DNA from: CAJCIY01 sp036379355
GTDB lineage: Bacteria; Actinomycetota; Actinomycetes; Mycobacteriales; CAJCIY01
Direction of reading: 5' to 3'
Length of the DNA: 33,477 nucleotides
Assembly: GCA_036379355.1 (NCBI GenBank)
Contig: DASVGV010000011.1
Span: forward strand, 1-33,477
The stretch's first letter is position 1, and every line of letters begins with the position of its first letter. Position numbers and translations under genes: made by a program. The notes under the pieces were generated by a model. That model did not search any database and was not told the origin of the DNA. It saw only the letters and a list, made by a program, of their open reading frames with translations. Below are positions 14,531 to 25,644 of the stretch, one piece after another.

Positions 14531-15727
14531 TCAGGCGCCGGAGGCGGTCTTCAGCGCCTCCGCGCGCGAGGTCGACTCCCAGCTGAAGTCCATGTCGGGG
14601 CGGCCGAAGTGGCCGTAGGCGGCCGTCGCCGCATAGATCGGCCGCAGCAGGTCGAGGTCGCGGATGATCGCCGCCGGGCGCAGGTCGAACACCTCGAGGA
14701 CCGCGTCCTGGATCTTCTCGTCCGGCAACGTGCCGGTGCCGAACGTCTCGACGAACAGGCCGACCGGCTGCGCCTTCCCGATCGCGTACGCGACCTGCAC
14801 CTCGCAACGCGTCGCGAGCCCCGCCGCGACGACGTTCTTGGCCACCCAGCGCATCGCGTACGCGGCCGAGCGGTCGACCTTGGAGGGGTCCTTACCGGAG
14901 AACGCGCCGCCGCCGTGCCGAGCCATGCCGCCGTACGTGTCGACGATGATCTTGCGACCGGTCACGCCGGCGTCCCCCATCGGGCCGCCGACGACGAACT
15001 GGCCGGTCGGGTTCACCAGCAGGCGGTAGCCGTCGGTCTCCAGGCCCAGGCCGACGAGCTCGGGGTCGACGACGTGCTCCTGGACGTCCGGGGTGAGCAG
15101 CGTGTCGAGGTCGATGTCCGCCGCGTGCTGCGTCGAGACGACCACGGTGTCCAGGCGGACCGGCTTCCCGTCGACGTACTCGATGCTGACCTGCGTCTTC
15201 CCGTCGGGGCGGAGGTAGCCGATGGTGCCGTCCTTGCGGACGCTCGAGAGCCGGCGCGCGAGGCGGTGCGCCAGGGCGATGGGCAGCGGCATCAGCTCGG
15301 GCGTGTCGTCGCAGGCGTACCCGAACATCAGGCCCTGGTCGCCGGCGCCCTGCCGATCCAGCACGTCCTCGACGGACTGGCCGGTGCGCGCCTCGTACGC
15401 CTGGTCGACGCCCTGCGCGATGTCGCTCGACTGCGCCCCGATCGACACCGAGACGCCGCAGGAGGCTCCGTCGAACCCCTTCTTGGAGCTGTCGTAGCCG
15501 ATCTCGAGGATCTTCGCGCGGACCAGGCCGGCGATGTCGACATACGTGTCGGTCTTCACCTCGCCGGCGACATGCACCTGGCCGGTCGTGATCAGGGTCT
15601 CGACCGCGACGTGGCTCTTGGGGTCGTCCGCGATCATCGCGTCCAGGATCGAGTCGCTGATCTGGTCCGCGATCTTGTCGGGGTGGCCCTCGGTCACGGA
15701 CTCGGATGTAAACAGTCGGGATGCCAC
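14531..15727 (-). CDS. metK: S-adenosylmethionine synthetase
   Basis: Makes S-adenosylmethionine from methionine and ATP, supplying the methyltransferases encoded nearby. The 398-residue product has EGHPDKIADQISD (residues 13-25, with the ATP-site H15, D17 and K18), GAGDQGLMFGYA, and the phosphate-binding GGGAFSGKDPSKVDRSAAY. All signature motifs are intact and the length is typical. The start is GTG at 15727, with GAGGAG four bases upstream. No SAM riboswitch is visible in the 45 bases before it. It follows coaBC on the same strand. Confidence 0.98.
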   Translation of the reverse strand: MASRLFTSESVTEGHPDKIADQISDSILDAMIADDPKSHVAVETLITTGQVHVAGEVKTDTYVDIAGLVRAKILEIGYDSSKKGFDGASCGVSVSIGAQSSDIAQGVDQAYEARTGQSVEDVLDRQGAGDQGLMFGYACDDTPELMPLPIALAHRLARRLSSVRKDGTIGYLRPDGKTQVSIEYVDGKPVRLDTVVVSTQHAADIDLDTLLTPDVQEHVVDPELVGLGLETDGYRLLVNPTGQFVVGGPMGDAGVTGRKIIVDTYGGMARHGGGAFSGKDPSKVDRSAAYAMRWVAKNVVAAGLATRCEVQVAYAIGKAQPVGLFVETFGTGTLPDEKIQDAVLEVFDLRPAAIIRDLDLLRPIYAATAAYGHFGRPDMDFSWESTSRAEALKTASGA

Positions 15728-15759
15728 GACACTCCTCGGCAGGGGGTTACTGGCGGTGG

Positions 15760-15765
15760 ATGCTA
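15760..15765 (-). promoter_or_regulatory. Possible -10 box of metK
   Basis: TAGCAT fits TAnnnT and lies between the coaBC stop and metK, allowing a leader of about 25 bases with the GAGGAG site. A weak TGACCC lies 18 bases upstream. metK may be transcribed both from here and from upstream. Confidence 0.3.
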
Positions 15766-15772
15766 CCGGCGG

Positions 15773-16963
15773 TCAGCCGAGCCGGGTCACCACGGCGTCC
15801 CAGACGGCGTGCGCGAGCAGGTCCTTGGTGGTGTCGGCCACCTCGACCTCGACGCCGTCCGCGCCCAGGATCGTCGCGGCGTTGCGGTCCACCTCGAACC
15901 CCACCCCCTCGCCGACGCGGTTCACCACCAGCAGGTCGCAGCCCTTGGCCACCAGCTTCGCGCGTCCGTGCGCCAGCACGTCGTCGGTCTCGGCCGCGAA
16001 CCCCACGACGACGCAGGCCCGCGAGCCGGCGTCGAGCGCCGACAGCTCGGCCAGCACGTCGGCGGTGCGGACGAGGTCCAACGAGGTGGGCTCGCCCGGG
16101 CCCTTCTTGATCTTCGAGTCCTGGCGGGCGGCGGGGCGGAAGTCGGCGACGGCCGCGGCCATCACGACCGCGTCGGCGCCGGCGGACGCCAGCAGCGTCT
16201 GCTCGCGGAGGTCGGCGGCGCTCGTCACCGGCACCACCTTGGCGCCCGCCGGCGGCGCGACCGACAGGTGCGCGGCCACCAGCGTGACGTCGGCGCCGCG
16301 GGCCGCCGCCGCCCGGGCGAGCGCGACCCCCTGCCGTCCCGACGAGCGGTTGCCGAGGAAGCGCACGGGGTCGAGGTGCTCGCGGGTGCCGCCTGCGGTG
16401 ACCACGACCCGCCGGCCGCGGAGGTCGGGGGCGCCCGCGCCCCGGGCCAGCACGCTCGCCGCGGTCGCGGCCAGCTCCGCGGGCTCCGGCAGCCGTCCCG
16501 GGCCGGAGTCCGCCCCGGTGAGCCGGCCTGTGGCCGGCTCGAGCACCACCGCGCCGTACGACCGCAGGGCGGCGACGTTCGCGCGGGTGGCGGGGTGCTG
16601 CCACATCTCGGTGTGCATCGCGGGGGCGTAGACGACGGGGCACTGCGCCGTCAGCAGGGTCGAGGTCAGCAGGTCGTCCGCCTGCCCGTGGGCAGCGCGG
16701 GCGAGCAGGTCTGCCGTGGCCGGCGCCACGACCACGAGGTCGGCGGTCTGGCCCAGGCGGACGTGCGGGACGTCGTGCGCGCCGGTCCAGACGTCGGTGT
16801 GCACCGGCTTCCCGGACAGGGCCGCCCAGGTCGGCGCCCCGACGAACTGGAGCGCCGCAGCCGTCGGCACCACGGTGACGTCGTGACCGCTCTCGGTGAG
16901 CAGCCGCAGCAGCTCCACGGACTTGTACGCAGCGATCCCGCCTGCCACGCCGAGCACGATCAC
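15773..16963 (-). CDS. coaBC: Bifunctional phosphopantothenoylcysteine synthetase/decarboxylase
   Basis: Two consecutive steps of coenzyme A synthesis: CoaB couples 4'-phosphopantothenate with cysteine using CTP, and the FMN-bound CoaC domain decarboxylates the product. The 396-residue product has CoaC at residues 1-175 (VLGVAGGIAAYKSVELLR; PAMHTEMW near residue 112, the actinobacterial variant of PAMNxxMW) and CoaB from about 185 (VVTAGGTREHLDPVRFLGNR; NRSSGRQG). The GTG at 16963, 11 bases after rpoZ, gives the standard N-terminus; a second GTG lies two codons later. CoaC needs FMN, a product of the riboflavin pathway encoded further left. Confidence 0.95.
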   Translation of the reverse strand: MIVLGVAGGIAAYKSVELLRLLTESGHDVTVVPTAAALQFVGAPTWAALSGKPVHTDVWTGAHDVPHVRLGQTADLVVVAPATADLLARAAHGQADDLLTSTLLTAQCPVVYAPAMHTEMWQHPATRANVAALRSYGAVVLEPATGRLTGADSGPGRLPEPAELAATAASVLARGAGAPDLRGRRVVVTAGGTREHLDPVRFLGNRSSGRQGVALARAAAARGADVTLVAAHLSVAPPAGAKVVPVTSAADLREQTLLASAGADAVVMAAAVADFRPAARQDSKIKKGPGEPTSLDLVRTADVLAELSALDAGSRACVVVGFAAETDDVLAHGRAKLVAKGCDLLVVNRVGEGVGFEVDRNAATILGADGVEVEVADTTKDLLAHAVWDAVVTRLG

Positions 16964-16974
16964 GGCTCGGTCGC

Positions 16975-17238
16975 CTACTCCTCGGCGGATTCGTGCGTCA
17001 GCAGCCCCGCGTTGATCTCGCGCAGCGCGATCGACAGCGGCTTCTCCTGGTTGCCGGGCTGGACCAGCGGGCCGACGTACTCGAGCAGGCCCTCGCCCAG
17101 TGAGCCGTAGTAGGCGTTGATCTGGCGGGCCCGCTTGGCGGCGAACAGCACGAGGCTGTACTTGCTCGCGGTCTTCTCGAGCAGCTCGTCGATGGGCGGG
17201 TTGGTGATCCCGACCGGGTTCGCGACGGTGCCGGGCAT
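16975..17238 (-). CDS. rpoZ: RNA polymerase omega subunit
   Basis: Small subunit that helps assemble and stabilise RNA polymerase. The 87-residue product has the omega core PPIDELLEKTASKYSLVLFA followed by AAKRARQINAYY, and the C-terminal LSIALREINAGLLTHE typical of actinobacteria. The ATG at 17238 is preceded by GAGAGGA. The frame is open far upstream only through overlap with gmk. Position between gmk and coaBC is conserved in many bacteria. A small palindrome, CCACAGTGTGG (17275-17285), lies in the gmk-rpoZ gap. Confidence 0.96.
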   Translation of the reverse strand: MPGTVANPVGITNPPIDELLEKTASKYSLVLFAAKRARQINAYYGSLGEGLLEYVGPLVQPGNQEKPLSIALREINAGLLTHESAEE

Positions 17239-17300
17239 GCGGGTCCTCTCGATACAGGTGGCGCGTTCGCCCCACCACAGTGTGGAGGCGGGTACGGCGA

Positions 17301-17864
17301 TCAGCCGCGCATCAAGGCTAACAGGCGCGCGGCCGCCTGCTCGACGTCGTCGTTCACGATCACCGCGTCGAACTCGTCGGCCGCCGCCATCTCCGCCCGG
17401 GCGATGGCCAGCCGCTCCTGCACGCCCGCCGCGTCGTCCGTGCCGCGTCCGACCAGCCGCCGGGCCAGTTCGGCCATGCTCGGCGGCGCCAGGAAGACCA
17501 GGAGCGCGTCCGGCATCGCAGCGCGGACCAGCCGGGCGCCCTGCACGTCGATCTCCAGGAGCACGGGTACGCCGGCCGCCAACCGCTCCTCCACGGGTGC
17601 GCGCGGCGTGCCCTTGCGGTGCCCGGCGTACTCGGCGCTCTCCAGGAAGCCGCCCCTGGCCACCTCGGCGGCGAAGCGCTCCTCGTCGACGAAGACGTAG
17701 TGCACGCCGTCCACCTCGGCCGGCCGGCGGGCCCGCGTCGCCCACGACACCGACACCCAGACGTCGGGGGCGAGCGCCCGCAGCGCGCTCACGACACTGC
17801 CCTTGCCCACTCCCGACGGCCCGGCGAGCACCGTCAGCCGCGCCCGCGCGGGCGCGTCAGCCAC
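17301..17864 (-). CDS. gmk: Guanylate kinase
   Basis: Phosphorylates GMP to GDP with ATP. The 187-residue product has a P-loop GPSGVGKGS (residues 15-23), the GMP-binding segment SWATRARRPAEVDGVHY with the following FLESAEYAGHRKGTP, and the lid region near RLVGRGTDD. Start is GTG at 17864, which overlaps the end of mihF by eight bases, so the two genes are probably co-transcribed and coupled. The family length of about 185-205 fits. Confidence 0.97.
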   Translation of the reverse strand: MADAPARARLTVLAGPSGVGKGSVVSALRALAPDVWVSVSWATRARRPAEVDGVHYVFVDEERFAAEVARGGFLESAEYAGHRKGTPRAPVEERLAAGVPVLLEIDVQGARLVRAAMPDALLVFLAPPSMAELARRLVGRGTDDAAGVQERLAIARAEMAAADEFDAVIVNDDVEQAAARLLALMRG

Positions 17865-18204
17865 CGTGGTCCGCGGACTCCTGTGCGAACGCGGCCGTCA
17901 GGGCGGCCCGCTGCTTGCCGCCGAGGCCGCGTACCCGTCGGGTCGGGCTGATCTCCAGGCGCTCCATCAGCGCCGCCGCCCGGACCTTCCCGATGCCGGG
18001 CAGGGCGTCGAGCAGCGACGCCACCCGCATCTTGCCGATCGCCTCGTCGTGCTCGGCACGGGCGACGATCCCGTCGAGGACCTCGACCACGCGGGGGCCG
18101 GCGTCCTTGAGCTCCTGGCGGGCGGCAGCGCGGATGCGGCGCGCCTCCGTGGCCTTCGCGAGCGCCGCGGCTCGCTGTTCCGGCGTGAGTGGCGGCAGGG
18201 CCAC
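17857..18204 (-). CDS. mihF: Actinobacterial integration host factor mIHF
   Basis: Nucleoid-associated DNA-binding protein of actinobacteria, unrelated to the HU-fold IHF of proteobacteria; it was first found as a host factor for mycobacteriophage L5 integration. The 115-residue product has the conserved helical N-terminus ALPPLTPEQRAAAL, a long charged helix, and the helix-hairpin-helix SLLDALPGIGKVRAAALME followed by SPTRRVRGLGGKQRAAL. The GTG at 18204 is supported by AGGAGG eight bases upstream and by family length; longer forms would enter the structured leader. First gene of the mihF-gmk-rpoZ group. Confidence 0.95.
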   Translation of the reverse strand: MALPPLTPEQRAAALAKATEARRIRAAARQELKDAGPRVVEVLDGIVARAEHDEAIGKMRVASLLDALPGIGKVRAAALMERLEISPTRRVRGLGGKQRAALTAAFAQESADHGG

Positions 18205-18237
18205 GGGCCGTACCTCCTGTCCCTCCCCGACCCGGCG

Positions 18238-18262
18238 GCACCGGGACCGGTGCGACCGCACC
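18238..18262 (-). promoter_or_regulatory. Overlapping inverted repeats in the mihF leader
   Basis: Two hairpins share one arm. Read on the mRNA strand, GGTGC (18262-18258) can pair with GCACC (18253-18249), or GCACCG (18253-18248) can pair with CGGTGC (18243-18238). Each would have a four-base loop and they exclude each other. The element lies between a -10-like box and the mihF ribosome binding site. It could be a two-state leader RNA or a DNA operator with three half-sites. Confidence 0.45.
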
Positions 18263-18293
18263 CACGGGGGCAAGGCGAGCACGGCTGGCGGGG

Positions 18294-18299
18294 AACCTA
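18294..18299 (-). promoter_or_regulatory. Predicted -10 box of mihF
   Basis: TAGGTT fits TAnnnT in the divergent gap between mihF and the MFS gene. It would give a leader of about 80 bases that includes the overlapping inverted repeats. The -35 position 17 bases upstream (TGGCAC) is weak. Confidence 0.35.
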
Positions 18300-18379
18300 G
18301 TCGCCCCGCCGTACGGGTGCCAGCGGCCATCCGCGTACGCCCTGGGCAAAACGGCCGCGACCGCACCCGGGGCGCGCCC

Positions 18380-18385
18380 TACGGT
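18380..18385 (+). promoter_or_regulatory. Predicted -10 box of the MFS transporter gene (leaderless type)
   Basis: TACGGT fits TAnnnT and ends seven bases before the GTG at 18393, so transcription would start at the start codon. This supports 18393 over the GTG at 18384, which overlaps the box. Confidence 0.5.
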
Positions 18386-18392
18386 GAGGCTC

Positions 18393-19679
18393 GTGTCCGT
18401 CCCGACCGCGTCGCCGAAGGCGCCGCCGGTCGGCCGTCGCCGGCGGCGCACCTGGCCCAAAGCGCTGCGCGGGAGAAACTTCCGGCTCTGGTACGCAGGT
18501 CAGACCCTGTCGGTGTTCGGCACCGAGATGGTGCCGGTGGCGCTCACGTTCGCGGTGCTGGGCCGCTACCACACCGCCGGCGCCGTCGGCACGGTTCTCA
18601 CGGCCGAGACCGCGCCGATGGTCCTGCTGCTGCTCGTCGGCGGCGTCGCCGCCGACCGCGTCTCGCGGCGCTCGCTGCTGTTCGGCACCGACGTGGTCTC
18701 CGCCGCGACGCAGGCGGTGGCAGCCCTCCTGCTGTTCTGGGGGCACTGGCAGCTGTGGCAGCTCGCGGTCGTCTTCGCCGTCCAGGGCGGCGCGACCGGT
18801 CTCGCCTCCCCCGCACTGCTCGGCATGGTCGCGGACACGGTCCCCGAGCCGCATCGCCACCAGGCGAACTCGCTGCGCACGATCTCGATGGCGGCCGGCG
18901 GGGTGGCCGGGCCGGCCCTTGCCGGGGTGATCGCAGGGTTCGGCAGCGGCGGTCTGGCCCTGGCCGTCAACGCCGCGACGTACGCGGCGAGTGCCGCCTG
19001 CCTCGCCGCGATGACCGCCAGCGCGCCGGCCGGACACGAAGGCGGGGGCTCGTACCTGCGCGACCTCCAGCAGGGCTGGCGGGAGTTTCGCAGCCGGGCG
19101 TGGGTGTGGTCGATCGTCGCCCAGTTCGGGGTCTTCCACCTGCTGGTCTTACCGCCCGTGCTGGTGCTCGGTGCTGTGGTCAGCGACGACCACCTCGGCG
19201 GGGCCGCCGCGTGGGGCGCGACCCTCGGCGCCTTCGGTCTCGGGTCGGTGGCCGGCGGCCTCGCGATGCTGCGGTGGCACCCGCGCCGGCCGCTGCTCAC
19301 CGCGGTCCTCCTCGCGAGCGTGTTCACCGTCCTGTGCTGCTCACTGGCGCTGGTGCTGGCCGAGCCCTGGCAGGTCGTCACCGGGTTGGTCGCGGGCGCG
19401 TCCTTCTCGGTGTTCGACGTGCTCTGGAACACCGCGCTCACCACCCACATCCCGCCGCAGCTGCTGTCGCGGGTGAGCGCGTACGACTGGTTCGGGTCGA
19501 TCGCGCTGCTGCCCATCGGGTACGCCATCGTCGGCCCGCTCTCGGTCTGGCTGGGTGTCCGCACGACGCTGTGGCTCGCCGCCGGCCTGTGGCTGGTGCT
19601 CAGCGCGCTCGTACTGCTCGTCCGCGAGGTCCGCGACATGCCGAGTCTCGAGCCAGCGGGCGACGGCCCGGTGACGTGA
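18393..19679 (+). CDS. MFS transporter, probable drug or metabolite exporter
   Basis: A 428-residue inner-membrane protein of the major facilitator superfamily (MFS_3/EntS-like group). After a basic cytoplasmic N-terminus (GRRRRRTWPKALRGRNFRLW) come about ten to twelve hydrophobic segments. The MFS loop between segments 2 and 3 is visible as GGVAADRVSRRSLL, and NSLRTISMAAGGVAGPALAG matches the fourth-segment region. The substrate is unknown. The start at 18393 is favoured because a -10 box ends seven bases upstream. It is divergent from mihF and convergent with pyrF, splitting two blocks that are often adjacent in actinomycetes, so it is probably a local insertion. Its stop lies within a 13-bp tandem repeat. 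Confidence 0.88.
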   Translation: MSVPTASPKAPPVGRRRRRTWPKALRGRNFRLWYAGQTLSVFGTEMVPVALTFAVLGRYHTAGAVGTVLTAETAPMVLLLLVGGVAADRVSRRSLLFGTDVVSAATQAVAALLLFWGHWQLWQLAVVFAVQGGATGLASPALLGMVADTVPEPHRHQANSLRTISMAAGGVAGPALAGVIAGFGSGGLALAVNAATYAASAACLAAMTASAPAGHEGGGSYLRDLQQGWREFRSRAWVWSIVAQFGVFHLLVLPPVLVLGAVVSDDHLGGAAAWGATLGAFGLGSVAGGLAMLRWHPRRPLLTAVLLASVFTVLCCSLALVLAEPWQVVTGLVAGASFSVFDVLWNTALTTHIPPQLLSRVSAYDWFGSIALLPIGYAIVGPLSVWLGVRTTLWLAAGLWLVLSALVLLVREVRDMPSLEPAGDGPVT

Positions 19680-19705
19680 CCCGGTGACGTGAGCCGGTGA
19701 CGTGA
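19667..19705 (+). repeat. Three tandem copies of a 13-bp repeat at the MFS/pyrF junction
   Basis: The unit cccggtgacgtga occurs at 19667-19679 and 19680-19692, and with one change at 19693-19705, followed by a partial cccgg. The first copy contains the MFS stop codon, so any in-register TGA is repeated every 13 bases. The repeat fills most of the convergent gap between the MFS gene and pyrF. No terminator hairpin with a T-run is seen there. Confidence 0.9.
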
Positions 19706-19719
19706 CCCGGCCGCCGGCC

Positions 19720-20412
19720 TCAGCCGACCGGGACGAGCGACTCGGCGAGCAGTGCGGCGGCGGCGCCCGGATCGGCGGCGCCGGTGATGGGACGGCCGAT
19801 GACCAGCAGCGACGCCCCGTCGGCGAGCGCCTGCTCCGGCGTGGCGATCCGCGACTGGTCGTCCGCGGCGCTGCCCGGCGGGCGGATGCCCGGCACGATC
19901 AGGTCGATGTCGGGGCCGACCTCGGCCCGCAGCGCGGCCACCTCGAGCGGGCTGCAGACGAGCGCCCGCGCGCCGGCGTCGACGGCGAGGCGGCCGAGGC
20001 GGCGGACGACGTCCAGCGGCGGGCCGGGCACGCCGATCGCCTGCAGGTCCGCGTCCGACAGGGACGTCAGAACCGTGACAGCGGCGATCTTCACGTCCGG
20101 AGCGGCCTCGACGGCCGCCCGGACCATCGCCGTGCCGCCGCCGGCGTGGACGGTGACGTACTCCGGCTTCAAACGGGCCACCGACCGCGCGGCACCCGCC
20201 ACGGTCTTCGGGATGTCGTGCAGCTTGAGGTCGAGGAACAGGCCGACCTTCTCCCCTCCCCGCACGACGTCGACGACCTCCGGGCCATGCCGCAGGAACA
20301 GCTCCAGCCCGATCTTCAGCACGGCGACGTGCGGACCGACCGCGGTCGCCCAGCGAGCTGCCGTCTCGACGTCCTGGGTGTCGAGCGGTACGGCGATGGG
20401 CGCGCGGGTCAT
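19720..20412 (-). CDS. pyrF: Orotidine 5'-phosphate decarboxylase
   Basis: Last step of UMP synthesis, decarboxylating OMP. The 230-residue TIM-barrel protein has the conserved acidic/lysine network D11, K33, D61, K63, D66 in FLDLKLHDIPKT, then VTVHAGGG, and the phosphate-binding VPGIRPPG and VIGRPIT near the C-terminus. This is the type 1 form found with B. subtilis-like pyr operons. The ATG start overlaps the pyrD stop as ATGA. It is the last gene of the operon and faces the MFS gene. Confidence 0.97.
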   Translation of the reverse strand: MTRAPIAVPLDTQDVETAARWATAVGPHVAVLKIGLELFLRHGPEVVDVVRGGEKVGLFLDLKLHDIPKTVAGAARSVARLKPEYVTVHAGGGTAMVRAAVEAAPDVKIAAVTVLTSLSDADLQAIGVPGPPLDVVRRLGRLAVDAGARALVCSPLEVAALRAEVGPDIDLIVPGIRPPGSAADDQSRIATPEQALADGASLLVIGRPITGAADPGAAAALLAESLVPVG

Positions 20413-21509
20413 GCCTCTCCTTGGTGGGGACGGACGCCGTCCGGCGGGTCCGTGCGATGGGTGGCGCCGTGGGTGCCGGCGACCGGGTCGTCGTCGGTGG
20501 AGCCCGGCGGATCAGGAGTCTCGGACACCGTCGCCGCGGGCGCTCGGTGAGCGACGCCGACGGCGTCGGCCGCGGCCCGAAAACCCCGGTCCGCCAGGGC
20601 TTGCTGTAACTCGTGCAGGATGCGCAGCGGCGCGTGCGGATCGCCGAAGATCGCCGTTCCGACGCTCACCGCCGTGGCTCCGGCCGCGAGGAACTGCAGC
20701 GCGTCGAGGCCGTTGCGGATGCCGCCCATGCCGAGGATCGGCACGTCCGGGAGGGCGGCGTGCACCTGCCAGACGCAGCGCACCGCCATCGGTCGGATGG
20801 CCGGCCCGGACAGCCCGCCGGTGATACCGGCCAGCGTGGGTCGAAGCGTGTCCGTGTCGATGACGACGCCGAGCGTCGTGTTGATCATCGACAGGCCGTG
20901 GGCGCCCGCGTCGACGCACGCCCGCGCGACGTCCACGATGGACGTCACGTCCGGGGAGAGCTTGGCGAACACCGGAACGCTCGAGACCCGCCGGACCGCC
21001 GAGATCACGGCCGCGGCGGCCGCCGGGTCGCAGGCGAAGACCTGGCCGCGGTCCTCGACGTTCGGACAGGAGATGTTCACCTCCAGCATCGACAGTCCCG
21101 GGCGGCCACGGACGCGGGACGCGAGCTTGACGTACTCGTCGACGCTGCCCCCCGCGATCGAGACCACCGCCGGGACGCCGTGCTCGGCCAGCCACGGCAG
21201 GTCACGGGACACGAACGTCTCGACTCCCGGTCCCTGCAGGCCGATGCCGTTGAGCATGCCGCTGGGCGTCTCGGCCATCCGCGGCGTCGCCCGCCCGCTG
21301 CGCGGTTCGAGCATGATCGACTTGGTGACCACGCCGCCGAGCAGGGCGGGGTCGAAGAACTGCGCCAGCTCCTGACCCGCGGCGCTGCACCCGCTGGCCG
21401 TGAAGACCGGATTGCGGTAGGCCGCCCCCGCCAGGTCGGTGGTCATGTCGACGTACGGAAGGTCGCGGCCGCGGCCGGCGTCGACGAGCTCGACCTGCGG
21501 CCCGGTCAC
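20409..21509 (-). CDS. pyrD: Dihydroorotate dehydrogenase, class 1B catalytic subunit
   Basis: Oxidises dihydroorotate to orotate with FMN; class 1B enzymes work with PyrK, encoded just upstream, and pass electrons to NAD+. Landmarks: PVFTASGCS (FMN region), LNGIGLQGPG, NISCPN with the catalytic C148, and the FMN-phosphate segment GMGGIRNGLDALQF followed by VSVGTAIF. The GTG start at 21509 overlaps the pyrK stop (GTGA); an ATG at 21446 would remove 21 residues and match the usual N-terminus better. The C-terminus carries about 45 polar, proline-rich residues (TPDPPGSTDDDP and on) beyond the normal end, probably disordered. Confidence 0.94.
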   Translation of the reverse strand: MTGPQVELVDAGRGRDLPYVDMTTDLAGAAYRNPVFTASGCSAAGQELAQFFDPALLGGVVTKSIMLEPRSGRATPRMAETPSGMLNGIGLQGPGVETFVSRDLPWLAEHGVPAVVSIAGGSVDEYVKLASRVRGRPGLSMLEVNISCPNVEDRGQVFACDPAAAAAVISAVRRVSSVPVFAKLSPDVTSIVDVARACVDAGAHGLSMINTTLGVVIDTDTLRPTLAGITGGLSGPAIRPMAVRCVWQVHAALPDVPILGMGGIRNGLDALQFLAAGATAVSVGTAIFGDPHAPLRILHELQQALADRGFRAAADAVGVAHRAPAATVSETPDPPGSTDDDPVAGTHGATHRTDPPDGVRPHQGEA

Positions 21510-22356
21510 GTCGGCACCGCGGCCGGTGCGCCGACCGCGTCGTGCGGGACGGTGCCGATGGCGTCGAAGCGCACCTGCTCGCCGCGGAACACGGGCCCCT
21601 CCACGCAGGAGCGCACCATGCGTGTCACGCCGTCGGTGCCGCGTACCGGCAGGACGCAGGTCATGCAGACGCCGATGCCGCAGGCCATCGTCTCCTCGAC
21701 GGCGACCTGGATCGGGATTCCGGCCTCGGCGCCCAGCTCGGTGACCGCCCGCAGCATGCCCATCGGCCCGCAGGCGTAGATGACGTCGGCGCCGCGGTCG
21801 ATCATCGTCGGCAGGACGTCCGTGACCCGGCCGCGCTCGCCCTGCGAACCGTCCTCGGTCGTGATCGCCATCGCCGTCGACATGCGCTTCGCATCGAGCG
21901 CGCCGAACAGCCGGTCGGCGGTGGCGGCGCCCAGGACCGCGTCGACCCGGCAGCCGCGTCCACGCAGCTGCTCCGCCAGCGCCAGCAACGGAGCGGCGCC
22001 GTAGCCGCCGCCGACGATCACCGCGTGCACGGGGTTCTTGGGCAGCGTGAACGGCCGGCCGAGGGGGCCGACCACGTCGAGCGGGTCGTGCGGGCGCCGG
22101 CCGGCGAGCCAGGCGGTCCCCTGGCCGCGGACGGCGAACACGAACTCGATCGTCCCCCCGTACACACCCCGGTCCTGCGCCTCGTAGAGCGCGAAGGCGC
22201 GCCGCAGCGGCATCGGCGTGTTGGGGCCCCCGACCGCGATCGCCACGAAGTGCCCCGGCCGCGTGCCCTGCGCGATGCCCGGCGCCACGACGGTCATGGC
22301 GTGGTAGTCGCCCACCCGCCGGACGGACAGCACCTCGCCCATGACCTGGACCGGCA

Positions 22357-22357
<1 letters not shown>
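21506..22357 (-). CDS. pyrK: Dihydroorotate dehydrogenase electron transfer subunit
   Basis: FAD and [2Fe-2S] protein that moves electrons from PyrD to NAD+. The 283-residue product has a ferredoxin-reductase-like FAD domain (PLRRAFALYEA, residues 50-60), an NAD-binding domain (VIVGGGYGAAPLLALA from 114; YACGPMGML at 194-202) and a C-terminal iron-sulfur site with C226, C231, C234 and C251 (ETMACGIGVCMTC and RSCVEGPVF). The ATG overlaps the carB stop by one base (TGATG). The pairing with pyrD supports the 1B class assignment. Confidence 0.96.

Positions 22358-25643
<3,286 letters not shown>

Positions 25644-25644
<1 letters not shown>

Noticed and set aside
15728..15772. SAM riboswitch upstream of metK
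   Set aside because: The gap is only 45 bases and contains none of the conserved SAM riboswitch core segments.
14453..17110. Open frame of 885 codons on the plus strand opposite metK, coaBC and rpoZ
   Set aside because: It is antisense to three clear genes, shows no recognisable domain and has biased Arg/Gly/Val composition. Such frames are normal in very high-GC DNA because stop codons are rare.
17275..17285. CCACAGTGTGG palindrome before rpoZ as an operator
   Set aside because: It is short, lies within a likely continuous mihF-gmk-rpoZ transcript and has no clear promoter beside it.
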